64,000 bases of DNA. It comes from Streptomyces sp. PsTaAH-137. GTDB lineage: Bacteria > Actinomycetota > Actinomycetes > Streptomycetales > Streptomycetaceae. Within the stretch, counting starts at the first letter, position 1; each line of letters begins with the position of its first letter. A model generated the notes under the pieces. The model was not told where the DNA came from. It saw nothing but the letters and a program-made list of their open reading frames with translations, and ran no database searches. The stretch is taken from contig NZ_QLLY01000007.1 in assembly GCF_003259365.1 (NCBI RefSeq), positions 248,001-312,000 of the forward strand, in the 5' to 3' direction. Positions 25,303 to 33,072 of the stretch are shown piece by piece. The translations under genes and the position numbers were made by a program.

Positions 25303-25860
25303 CATGCTCGAGCGCCCGGGGGGTGGGGCTGCCAGAGCCTGTCCGTTGTCTGGTGCCCGGGATCGGTGCGAGCATGCACACCCGTTTGCGGAAAACTTCG
25401 GGCCGCCGCCGGGCACCGGGGCGGCAGGCTCCACCACCGCGCCCTGACGCCGGGTGACGGCGCGGCGGTCCACGACTCCCCGTACCGGGAGATCGGACGC
25501 CGGAACACGCGACGTTGACCGAAAACTCTCGCTCAACGGCACATCGAAATCGCACGGACCAACACCTTCCGGTGATTCTCCCCGCGCCAACACACCCACC
25601 CCCACCTCGACTTCACGGCCCGTATAAGGTCGGATCGGCAGCTACCACGATCAGTCGAGGCAGGGGCGAGTTCACGACGAAGTCGCCCGCCGGGAGAACT
25701 GCCCGGCTTGTCCGGTCTTCCCGTCGCGCGGCGTGACTAGCATGAGCGTTCGTACGGTCCGGAAGATCGGCGTCCTCTTCGGCGCGGACAGCCCGGATCC
25801 GCCGCCGACCCGACCGGTCGAGTGGCCGCTCCCCGCACGCAACGACCGAGGGACCGCGGA
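25303..25860. other. 558-base region before the conservon, no convincing gene
   Basis: No frame in this stretch has both a ribosome binding site and family-like sequence. From about 25500 it becomes less GC-rich, with TATAAG near 25624 and TAGCAT near 25737 as possible -10 elements, so it probably holds the promoter region of the conservon. I found no tRNA-like fold. Confidence 0.55.
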
Positions 25861-27642
25861 ATGTCAGTGCCTGCTCCACCCTCCTCTACCCGCTCTCAGC
25901 CGAAAGCCGGGGCGGGTCGACCGTCGCTGGTCGCGGTGCTCACCGTGCTGGTGGTGGCGGCCGCCGCGGCAGGCGGCGCGGCCGCGCTCGCTCCTGCTGC
26001 CGCGCGCACCTGGGCGGTGTGGACGGCCCTGACCGCCTGGGCGTGCCTGGCCGTCGTCCTGGCCGTGCACACGGTGACCGTCGGCCGCGCCCGACGTGAC
26101 GCGGAGGCGGCTCGCGCCGAACTGGCCCTGGCGAACGGCCGGTTGACCCAGCAGTCCGCCGAGGCGGCCCAGCTGGTGAACGTCACTTTGCCCGGCGTGG
26201 TGCGGCACCTCCAGGACGGCCGGCTCCCCGCCCCGACTCCGCCCTACGATCCCCAACTGGCCCGCATCCTCCAGGAGTTCACGACTTCGCTGAGCGAGGC
26301 CGTGCAGCAGGCCGCGCGGACCGCCGCGGAGCGTGACGCCGCCCGCAACGAACTGCGCCAGGCGGCAAGCGAGTTGGAACTCCTGACCGCGAAGACGTTC
26401 CCGGCCGCGGTGGAGCGGCTGCGCGAGGGCGCGTCCGCCGACACCGTGCTCGCCGAGCCGACCTGGCCCGAGAACCCCCTGTTGAGGGTTCCCGCCGAAG
26501 CGTTCCTGCGGGAACTGGCCGTGAGCGAGCGGCGCGGCGCCGCCGCACAGGCCGCGTCGGCGAAGGCGCTCGGCCGGGTGCAGGCGAAGGCCGTGAGCAT
26601 GCTCGCCGACCTGCGCACCATGCAGGAACGGCACGGTGAGGAGGTCTTCGGGGACCTGCTGCGGCTCGACCACGCCACTTCGCAGCTCGGGCTGATGACG
26701 GACCGGCTGGCGCTGCTCATGGGCGGCCGCTCCAGCCGCGCCTGGAACCGGCCGATCGTGATGGAGAGCGTGCTGCGCGGTGCCGTCGGCCGCATCGCGG
26801 CCTACCAGCGGGTGCGGCTGCACTGCGCGACGGACGCGGCGATCGCCGGCTTCGCTGCCGAGGGCGTGATGCACCTGCTCGCCGAACTCATGGACAACGC
26901 GGCGAACTTCTCGCCGCCCATCGACGAGGTGCACGTGTACGTGGAGGAGCGCTCCGCCGGGCTCGTCGTGACCATCGAGGACAGCGGCCTGAAGATGGCC
27001 GACGCGGCGATGCGGCGCGCCGAGGACGCGGTGTCCGGTCAGGTCACCGACCTGGCCTCGCTCCAGGGCACCCGGCTCGGGCTCGCCGTGGTGGGCCGGC
27101 TCGCCGCCAAGTACGGCATCGCGGTGAACTACCGGCCGTCCTCGCGCGGCGGCACCGGCGTCGTCGTCCTGCTGCCGCCGCAGGTCCTGGCCCAGCAGCG
27201 CGAGCAGGCACCGCCCGTCAACATCCCGCGTCCGGCCCCCGCCGAGCGGCACGAGCGCGCCGACGCCCCTGCCGCGGACGCCACGCCGGTCACCCCGGCC
27301 GCCCCCGCCGCCGCCCCAACGGACAGCCCGGACACCGTGCACCTCATGAACGCCGCCGGCAGCGCGAACACCACGGCACCGGCCGAGCCGCGCCCCGCCG
27401 GTGCCGTCGGGTCGACGCCGAACGGGCTGCCGGTCCGCCCGCCGGGCCGCACGATGGCCGCGGTCGAACAGGAGCGCTCGCGCCCCGCCCCCGCCGCGGA
27501 CCGCACACCGTCCAGGGACGCCGGTGCCCGCTTCGGCGCCTTCCACGCCGCCCGCAGGGCGAAGGAAGCCCGCACGACCGAACCCCAGAACGCCGAGGAC
27601 ACCGACGCCCGCGGCACCGACCGGCCGGGCGCCACGGACTGA
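25861..27642 (+). CDS. cvnA: CvnA: conservon sensor histidine kinase-like protein
   Basis: 593 residues. Two membrane helices (about 24-45 and 50-70) are followed by a long coiled-coil/NIT-like helical region and a kinase domain. The ATPase domain has the N-box LAELMDNAANFSPP, a weak G1 (IEDSGLKM) and GTRLGLAVVGRLAAKYG; a canonical phospho-accepting H-box is not obvious, as is usual for CvnA proteins. The C-terminal 150 residues are a Pro/Ala-rich disordered tail. In S. coelicolor, CvnA forms a membrane complex with CvnB, C and D resembling eukaryotic G-protein-coupled signalling. This is the first of five ordered genes. Confidence 0.93.
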   Translation: MSVPAPPSSTRSQPKAGAGRPSLVAVLTVLVVAAAAAGGAAALAPAAARTWAVWTALTAWACLAVVLAVHTVTVGRARRDAEAARAELALANGRLTQQSAEAAQLVNVTLPGVVRHLQDGRLPAPTPPYDPQLARILQEFTTSLSEAVQQAARTAAERDAARNELRQAASELELLTAKTFPAAVERLREGASADTVLAEPTWPENPLLRVPAEAFLRELAVSERRGAAAQAASAKALGRVQAKAVSMLADLRTMQERHGEEVFGDLLRLDHATSQLGLMTDRLALLMGGRSSRAWNRPIVMESVLRGAVGRIAAYQRVRLHCATDAAIAGFAAEGVMHLLAELMDNAANFSPPIDEVHVYVEERSAGLVVTIEDSGLKMADAAMRRAEDAVSGQVTDLASLQGTRLGLAVVGRLAAKYGIAVNYRPSSRGGTGVVVLLPPQVLAQQREQAPPVNIPRPAPAERHERADAPAADATPVTPAAPAAAPTDSPDTVHLMNAAGSANTTAPAEPRPAGAVGSTPNGLPVRPPGRTMAAVEQERSRPAPAADRTPSRDAGARFGAFHAARRAKEARTTEPQNAEDTDARGTDRPGATD

Positions 27643-27678
27643 CCCCCCGGCACCGCCCGGCCGCTCCACCCCACTTCG

Positions 27679-27713
27679 CACCGCTCTTCACCGCTCTACA
27701 CCGCTCTACACCG
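27679..27713 (+). repeat. Tandem 10-base repeats between cvnA and cvnB
   Basis: Three and a half units of CACCGCTCTA (first unit ending TT) sit in the 129-base gap between cvnA and cvnB. The purpose is unknown; the gap is long compared with the overlapping junctions of the other conservon genes. Confidence 0.7.
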
Positions 27714-27771
27714 TGAGATTGGAGGCACGGGCAGCCCTCCGGACCGCCGGAAGGGCCGTCCCGACCCCGCC

Positions 27772-28191
27772 ATGCAGACCACTGACACCAGCCTGACCTG
27801 GCTCCTGGAGAACCTGCTCGAGCGCACGCCCGGCACCCGGTACGCCCTCGTCCTGTCCCGCGACGGTCTGAAGCTGTGCTGGAGCGAGCATCTGACGCTC
27901 GACCAGGCCGACCAGCTCGCGGCGATCTGCTCCGGGATCCAGGCGCTCGCCCAGGGCGCGTCCGTGGAGTTCGGCAACGGCAGCGGCGGCGTACGGCACT
28001 CGATGACCGAGTTCCACGGCGGGCTGCTCTTCATCGTGGACGCGGGCGAGGGCGCGCACCTCGCGGTCGTCGCCGACGAGGAGGCCGACCCGGGCGTCGT
28101 GGGCCACCAGATGTCGGAGCTGGTCGAGCAGATCGGGGAGCATCTGCGGGCCGCTCCGCGCCAGGCCGGCGCGGGAGGCGGAGTCCAGTGA
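27772..28191 (+). CDS. cvnB: CvnB: roadblock/LC7 domain protein
   Basis: 139 residues forming one roadblock/LC7 domain (about 8-125): LTWLLENLLERTPGTRYALVLSRDGL is the first helix-strand, and MTEFHGGLLFIVDAGEGAHLAVVAD the central strands. Such domains act as regulators of the small GTPases encoded next door (CvnD). It overlaps cvnC as GTGA. There is no strong ribosome site at the ATG. Confidence 0.93.
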   Translation: MQTTDTSLTWLLENLLERTPGTRYALVLSRDGLKLCWSEHLTLDQADQLAAICSGIQALAQGASVEFGNGSGGVRHSMTEFHGGLLFIVDAGEGAHLAVVADEEADPGVVGHQMSELVEQIGEHLRAAPRQAGAGGGVQ

Positions 28192-28547
28192 CGCGGCGGC
28201 CGGTGGACACCGGTGCCCCGGACCGTCTGTACACGGTCACCGGGGGCCGCAGCCGCGCCGACGACGCCTCCTTCGACCTGGTCACCCTGGTGGTGAGCGA
28301 GTGCGAACCGGCCTCCGGAATGCAGTCCGAGCACGTCCGCATCCTCGAACTGTGCCGGAGGCCCACGGCCGTCGTGGAGGTCGCCGCCGAGCTGAAGCTG
28401 CCGATCACCGTCGTCCGGATCCTGCTCGGCGACCTCCAGGCGGGCGGCAAGATCACCGCCCGTCATCCGGGGGCCGCCGCGTCCGTCGCCGAACTCCCCG
28501 ATTCCGCTCTTCTCAAGGAGGTGCTCCATGGGCTCCGCAACCTCTGA
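28188..28547 (+). CDS. cvnC: CvnC: DUF742 winged-helix protein
   Basis: 119 residues of DUF742. RPVDTGAPDRLYTVTGGR is the usual N-terminal motif, followed by a winged-helix-like segment (HVRILELCRRPTAVVEVAAEL, then LPITVVRILLGDL). The GTG start overlaps the cvnB stop and the 3' end overlaps cvnD by 20 bases, so translation is coupled across the operon. DNA binding has not been established for the family; it is thought to bridge CvnA/B and the GTPase. Confidence 0.92.
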   Translation: MTRRPVDTGAPDRLYTVTGGRSRADDASFDLVTLVVSECEPASGMQSEHVRILELCRRPTAVVEVAAELKLPITVVRILLGDLQAGGKITARHPGAAASVAELPDSALLKEVLHGLRNL

Positions 28548-29145
28548 GCTGCCCGCACAGCGCACACCGCTCGGCGCCGGCGCGGACACCGGCCTCAAGA
28601 TCGTCGTGGTCGGCGGGTTCGGGGTCGGCAAGACCACGCTGGTCCGCTCGGTCAGCGAGATCCGCCCGCTGAACACCGAAGAGGTGATGACGCAGGCGGG
28701 CGTCGGCGTCGACGAGACCTCGGCGGTGGCCTCCAAGACGACGACCACCGTCGCCTTCGACTTCGGCCGGATCAGCCTCAACGACCACATGGTGCTCTAC
28801 CTGTTCGGCGCCCCCGGCCAGGAGCGGTTCTGGTTCCTGTGGGACCGGCTGTTCTCCGGGACGCTGGGCGCGGTCGTGCTCGTCGACACCCGGCGCATGG
28901 ACGACTCGTGGTACGCGATCGACCGCCTGGAGCACCACGGCACCCCGTTCGTGGTGGCGGTCAACCGGTTCGACGACGAGCCGGTGCGGCACTCCCTGGA
29001 CGAGATCCGCCAGGCTCTCGCGCTGCCCGCGCACATCCCGATGGTCGACTGCGACGCACGGGTCAGGTCGTCCGGCAAGGACGTGCTGATCACCCTCGTC
29101 GACCACCTCTACGCCATCGCCATGGCCCAGGAGACGACACCGTGA
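28528..29145 (+). CDS. cvnD: CvnD: small Ras-like GTPase
   Basis: 205 residues. P-loop GGFGVGKTT near residues 30-38, a threonine-rich switch I (SKTTTTVAFDFG), G3 as APGQER in place of DxxGQ, and G4 as NRFD. This is the MglA-like GTPase branch of actinobacterial conservons, with hydrolysis probably modulated by the roadblock protein CvnB. AAGGAGGTG precedes the ATG inside cvnC. The cvnE P450 overlaps its stop codon. Confidence 0.93.
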   Translation: MGSATSELPAQRTPLGAGADTGLKIVVVGGFGVGKTTLVRSVSEIRPLNTEEVMTQAGVGVDETSAVASKTTTTVAFDFGRISLNDHMVLYLFGAPGQERFWFLWDRLFSGTLGAVVLVDTRRMDDSWYAIDRLEHHGTPFVVAVNRFDDEPVRHSLDEIRQALALPAHIPMVDCDARVRSSGKDVLITLVDHLYAIAMAQETTP

Positions 29146-30392
29146 CGGAAACGACGCCCCCCGCCGTATCGGCCTGCCCCGCGCACGCGGGCGCCGTCCC
29201 GCTCAGCGGCCTGCAGTACCAGCAGACACCGTCGCAGCTGTACCGCGCGCTGCGCTCGGAGCACGGCCCGGTGGCGCCCGTGCTGCTCGACGGGGACGTG
29301 CCCGCGTGGCTCGTGCTCGGCTATGCCGAACTCGGCTATGTCACGTCGCACGACGAGCTGTTCGCGCGGGACTCGCGCCGCTGGAACCAGTGGGAGCACA
29401 TCCCGGCCGACTGGCCGCTCATGCCCTTCGTCGGGTACCAGCCGTCGGTGCTGTTCACCGAGGGCGACGAGCACCGGCGGCGCGCCGGGGTGATCACGCA
29501 CGCCCTGGAGCAGGTCGACCAGTTCGAACTGGCCCGGGACTGCGCCCAGATCGCCGACCGGCTGATCACCGCGTTCGCGGGCAGCGGGCAGGCCGAGCTG
29601 ATGTCCGCGTACGCGCACGCGCTGCCGATGCGCGCCGCGGTGCAGATGTGCGGGATGCCGGAGCTCGCCGACGAGACCCAGGACCTGGTCGACGATCTGC
29701 GGATCTCCCTGGACGCCAACGAGGGCGACGACCCGGTGGCGGCGTACGTCCGTGTCGGTGAGCGCATCGCGCGCCTGGTGCGGGAGAAGCGGGAGCGGCC
29801 GGGCGCCGATGTGACGTCCCGGATGATCCTGGACCCGGCGGGGCTGACCGACGAGGAGATCGTCCAGGACCTGATCTCGGTGATCGCGGCGGCCCAGCAG
29901 CCGACGGCGAACTGGATCTGCAACACGCTGCGGCTGCTCCTCACCGACGAGCGCTTCGCGATCAACGTCTCCGGCGGCAGGCTGAGCGTCGGCGAGGCGC
30001 TGAACGAGGTGCTGTGGCTGGACACCCCGACGCAGAACTTCATCGGCCGCTGGGCGGTGCGCGACACCCAGCTCGGCGGCCGCCAGATCCGCGCGGGCGA
30101 CTGTGTGGTGCTTGGGCTCGCCGCCGCGAACTCGGACCCGCAGATCTGGCCGGAGGGCCACGTCGGCGCGGAGAACGCGGCGCACCTGTCGTTCAGCAAC
30201 GGCGAGCACCGCTGCCCCTACCCCGCGCCGCTGCTCGCCGACGTCATCGCGCGCACCGCAGTGGAGACTCTCCTGGACAAGCTGCCGGACCTGGTCCTGG
30301 CGGTGGAGCCCGCCGATCTGTCCTGGCGGCCGTCGATCTGGATGCGGGGGCTGACCGCGCTGCCGGTGAGTTTCACACCGGTCGTCCAGTAG
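29142..30392 (+). CDS. cvnE: CvnE: conservon cytochrome P450, CYP157-like, lacking ExxR
   Basis: 416 residues from a GTG that overlaps cvnD. The heme-binding loop FSNGEHRC is intact (Cys358). The K-helix motif ExxR, invariant in almost all P450s, reads Glu289-Val-Leu-Trp292, so the arginine is replaced by tryptophan. The I-helix has AAAQQPTANW instead of AGxxTT, so the usual acid-alcohol pair is changed as well. Loss of ExxR is a recognised property of the CYP157 family of S. coelicolor conservons. The protein may bind heme without ordinary monooxygenase chemistry, or act as a redox sensor for the conservon; both are inference. Confidence 0.92.
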   Translation: MTETTPPAVSACPAHAGAVPLSGLQYQQTPSQLYRALRSEHGPVAPVLLDGDVPAWLVLGYAELGYVTSHDELFARDSRRWNQWEHIPADWPLMPFVGYQPSVLFTEGDEHRRRAGVITHALEQVDQFELARDCAQIADRLITAFAGSGQAELMSAYAHALPMRAAVQMCGMPELADETQDLVDDLRISLDANEGDDPVAAYVRVGERIARLVREKRERPGADVTSRMILDPAGLTDEEIVQDLISVIAAAQQPTANWICNTLRLLLTDERFAINVSGGRLSVGEALNEVLWLDTPTQNFIGRWAVRDTQLGGRQIRAGDCVVLGLAAANSDPQIWPEGHVGAENAAHLSFSNGEHRCPYPAPLLADVIARTAVETLLDKLPDLVLAVEPADLSWRPSIWMRGLTALPVSFTPVVQ

Positions 30393-30418
30393 TCCTCCAG
30401 TGGGCCGCCCCTCGGCCG

Positions 30419-31504
30419 TCAGTACTCGGTGCGCATGGCGGCCCGTACGTCGTCCAGGGTCTGTTCGGCCACGGCGTTGGCGGTCTCGTTCCCGGCCCGC
30501 AGCACGTCCCTGACCAGCTGCGGGTCCCGGGCACAGTCGGCGCGGCGGGCCCGGATCGGCGCCAGGCGGGTGTTCACCGCCTCGGTGGCGCGGCGCTTGA
30601 GCGCCGCCCCTCCCCCGTCCCCCAGCTCCTCGGCGACCCGGTGCGGGTCGGTGCCCTCGCAGAGCGCGGTGAGCAGCACCAGGGAGGAGACCTCGGGGCG
30701 GGTCCCGGGCTCGTAGGTGATGCGGCGGTCGGCATCGGTCTTCGCGCCGCGCAGCAGCCGCGCGGTCTCGTCGGCGTCGGCGGACAGCGCGATGGCGTTG
30801 CCCCGGCTCTTGCTCATCTTGGTGCCGTCGGTGCCGAGCAGCAGCGGCGCGTCGGACAGCAGCGCCTCGGGGCGCGGGAAGAGTTCCGTGCCGTGGCCGT
30901 AGCGGTCGTTGAAGCGGCGGGCGACGGTACGGGTGATCTCCAGGTGGGGCAGCTGGTCCTGGCCGACGGGCACCAGGTTGGCCTTGACGGAGAGGATGTC
31001 GGCGGCCTGGTGGACGGGGTAGGTGAGCATGAGGCCGCTGACGGCCGACTGCCGGGAGTGGGCGATCTCGTCCTTCACGGTGGGGTTGCGGTTCAGCTCG
31101 GCGACGGAGACGAGGCTGAGGAACGGCAGCAGCAGCTGGTTGAGGGCGGGCACGGTGCTGTGCGTGAAGATCGTGGACCGGGCCGGGTCGATGCCGATGG
31201 CCAGGTAGTCGAGGACGAGATCGGCGACGTACTCCTTGAGGTTCTCGGCCACGTCGCGGTCGGTGAGGACCTGGTAGTCGGGGACGAGGACGAAGGTCTC
31301 GACGCCGAGATCCTGGAGTCTGACGCGGTTGTGGAGCGTGCCGAAGTAGTGGCCGAGGTGCAGCCGGCCGGTCGGCCGGTCGCCGGTGAGTACCCGGAAG
31401 CGTCCCGGGTCGCTGCGGACGAGCCGCTCCAGTTCGGCGCTGCGGGCCCGGGCCGCGGCGGTGCCGAGGACGTCGGTAACGGGGCGTTCGACGGTGGTGG
31501 TCAT
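30419..31504 (-). CDS. trpS: Tryptophanyl-tRNA synthetase, auxiliary/inducible type
   Basis: 361 residues, class Ic synthetase that charges tRNA-Trp. The HIGH-equivalent is HLGHYFG, KMSKS is intact in TKMSKSRGN and the substrate pocket strand VPDYQVLTD is typical. The ATG at 31504 follows AGGGAGAG. Upstream on the same strand lie a 13-codon leader with tandem Trp codons and a terminator hairpin, so expression should rise when charged tRNA-Trp is short. Streptomycetes often have two trpS genes, and the regulated one is the indolmycin-resistant auxiliary enzyme. That identity is inferred from the leader; I cannot verify resistance residues. It converges with cvnE, 26 bases away. Confidence 0.93.
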   Translation of the reverse strand: MTTTVERPVTDVLGTAAARARSAELERLVRSDPGRFRVLTGDRPTGRLHLGHYFGTLHNRVRLQDLGVETFVLVPDYQVLTDRDVAENLKEYVADLVLDYLAIGIDPARSTIFTHSTVPALNQLLLPFLSLVSVAELNRNPTVKDEIAHSRQSAVSGLMLTYPVHQAADILSVKANLVPVGQDQLPHLEITRTVARRFNDRYGHGTELFPRPEALLSDAPLLLGTDGTKMSKSRGNAIALSADADETARLLRGAKTDADRRITYEPGTRPEVSSLVLLTALCEGTDPHRVAEELGDGGGAALKRRATEAVNTRLAPIRARRADCARDPQLVRDVLRAGNETANAVAEQTLDDVRAAMRTEY

Positions 31505-31591
31505 GGTCTCTCCCTGTGGTTCGACGGGTCGTGGTCGCCCTCGGGGCGGCCCGGCCTCCGTCGGCGGAGATCCGCGGGAGGAAAGCAAGAG

Positions 31592-31611
31592 GGGCCGTCC
31601 GGGGACGGCCC
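31592..31611 (-). terminator. Attenuator hairpin of trpS
   Basis: On the minus strand an 8-bp stem (31592-31599 with 31604-31611, 4-base loop) is followed by CTCTTGCTTT, a moderately T-rich tract. Its 5' arm can instead pair with GGCGGCC just after the leader stop codon (7 bp including one G-U), giving an antiterminator. A competing 6-bp hairpin with arms CGCCTC and GAGGCG spans the leader stop. These three alternative structures are the classic layout of ribosome-mediated attenuation. Confidence 0.8.
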
Positions 31612-31637
31612 TTGTTCGTGCATGGCTGTGGCCGCCT

Positions 31638-31679
31638 CTAAGTGAGGCGCCACCAGTTCAGACACGTGGAACGAAGCAT
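31638..31679 (-). CDS. trpS leader peptide MLRSTCLNWWRLT
   Basis: A 13-residue peptide, ATG at 31679 and TAG at 31640-31638, with two consecutive TGG codons at positions 9 and 10. A ribosome stalled there for lack of Trp-tRNA would cover the 5' arm of the following hairpin and free GGCGGCC to form the antiterminator. No good ribosome site lies before the ATG; TAGCCT ends seven bases upstream and could be a -10 element, which would make the leader mRNA leaderless. The preceding P450 gene ends 29 bases upstream on the same strand. Confidence 0.85.
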   Translation of the reverse strand: MLRSTCLNWWRLT

Positions 31680-31708
31680 GTGTACGAGGCTAACACCCGG
31701 GCGGGGCC

Positions 31709-32932
31709 TCAGGGGGCGACCGGGGTGAACGTCACCGGCAGCGACTGCGGGCCGCGGGTGAACACGCCCTGCTCCACGGGGTCGAATCCGTCGGCGAGGC
31801 GCACGTCGGGCATCGCGTCGAGCAGTTGGTTCACACCGATCTCGACCTCGGCCTTGGCCAGCAGGGCGCCGACGCAGAAGTGCCGGCCGAGCGCGAAGGC
31901 GAGGTGGTCGGCGGCGGCGGAGAACGCCGTGGTGGTGGTGAGGTCGTCGCGGAAGATGTCGAAGCGGTCGGGGTCGGCGTACCGGTCGCCGTCGCGGTTG
32001 GCCGCGCCGATGAGGCAGGTGACGGTGGCGCCCTTGGGGACGGTGCCGCCCGACAGCTCCACATCGGTGGCGGACTGCCGCATGATCATGTGGACCGGGG
32101 GCGTGTGCCGCAGCGTCTCCGCGAAGGCCCGGTCGATCAGCGAGCGGTCCTCCCGTACCGCGGCCAACTGCTCGGGGTTCACAAGGAGGTTGGCGAAGAT
32201 GCTGGCGATCGCCTTGTCCGTGGTCTCGCCACCGGCCGCGAGGAGCAGGCTGCAGAACGCCTTGATGTCCTCGTCGCTCATCCGTACGCCGTCGACCTCG
32301 GCGGCGCACAGGGCGGAGAGCAGGTCGTCGCCCAGGTTCTCGCGGCGGGCCTGGATGATCGGGATCATGTACTCGGCGAACTCGACCCGGGTGCGCTCCC
32401 CCGCCGCCGTGACGTCCGCGTCCCCGGCGAGGTTGCCGAGGAAGGCGATGACGGCGGTGTACCAGCCGTGGAAGCGGGCGTGGTCGGCCTGGTCGAGGCC
32501 GAGCATGTCGGCGATGACGTTGACCGGGAAGCGGGTGGCGTAGTCGCCGACGATGTCGGCGGAGCCGGTGGCGCGGAACCGGTCGATCAGGGCACGGGAG
32601 TTGCGCTCGATGACCGGCAGGAACTTCTCCTGGAGGTCGCTGCCGCGGAAGGCCGGGGCGACCAGGGCGCGGCGCACGGCGTGCTCCCGGCCGCTGAGCT
32701 GGAGGATGGTCTTGCCGTGGACGGGCTCCAGCTGCCAGTCGTAGTTGTCGGTGGTGAACTGGCCCGCCTTGTCCTTGAAGACGCGCTCCACGTCGGTGTA
32801 GCGCGAGACGATCCAGCTCTGCGTCGCCTCGTGCCAGAGGAGCGGCGCCGACTCGCGCAGCACGCGGTAGGCGGGGTAGGGGTCGGCGGCGAACTCCGGC
32901 GACAGTATGTCGGGGATCTGCGCGGTGGACAT
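31709..32932 (-). CDS. Cytochrome P450
   Basis: 407 residues with all P450 hallmarks: I-helix AGGETTDK, K-helix ETLRHTPP (ExxR), and heme loop FALGRHFCVGALLAKAE with the thiolate Cys. It is a soluble bacterial class I enzyme requiring ferredoxin and reductase, neither of which is adjacent. The substrate is unknown and I do not place it in a CYP family with confidence. AGGGAG precedes the ATG, and a 9-bp inverted repeat overlaps this ribosome binding region. It lies upstream of the trpS leader on the same strand, so read-through into the attenuator is possible. Confidence 0.92.
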   Translation of the reverse strand: MSTAQIPDILSPEFAADPYPAYRVLRESAPLLWHEATQSWIVSRYTDVERVFKDKAGQFTTDNYDWQLEPVHGKTILQLSGREHAVRRALVAPAFRGSDLQEKFLPVIERNSRALIDRFRATGSADIVGDYATRFPVNVIADMLGLDQADHARFHGWYTAVIAFLGNLAGDADVTAAGERTRVEFAEYMIPIIQARRENLGDDLLSALCAAEVDGVRMSDEDIKAFCSLLLAAGGETTDKAIASIFANLLVNPEQLAAVREDRSLIDRAFAETLRHTPPVHMIMRQSATDVELSGGTVPKGATVTCLIGAANRDGDRYADPDRFDIFRDDLTTTTAFSAAADHLAFALGRHFCVGALLAKAEVEIGVNQLLDAMPDVRLADGFDPVEQGVFTRGPQSLPVTFTPVAP

Positions 32933-32939
32933 GGCGCTC

Positions 32940-32973
32940 CCTGAGGTGGGATGTACGGACGGTTCACCTCAGG
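32940..32973. promoter_or_regulatory. Inverted repeat over the P450 ribosome binding region
   Basis: Arms CCTGAGGTG (32940-32948) and CACCTCAGG (32965-32973) with a 16-base spacer begin 8 bases before the P450 start codon. It could be a repressor operator or an mRNA hairpin hiding the AGGGAG. Confidence 0.6.
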
Positions 32974-33030
32974 CTATTGATCACCCTTGACCCGGAACAG
33001 CCCTCTCCACGCCGACAGTTGAATGATGAA

Positions 33031-33065
33031 CGCATACCGTGGCCGGAAACCGACCACGGTATGCG
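33031..33065 (-). terminator. Hairpin terminator of the alcohol dehydrogenase gene
   Basis: 12-bp perfect stem (33031-33042 with 33054-33065), 11-base loop, just after the stop codon of the dehydrogenase gene. Confidence 0.8.
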
Positions 33066-33072
33066 GCTCGCG

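Noticed and set aside
25238..25860. Search for tRNA, tmRNA or 6C RNA in the gap before the conservon
   Set aside because: No T-loop consensus, no C-rich paired loops, no acceptor stem; only a terminator hairpin and promoter-like sequence.
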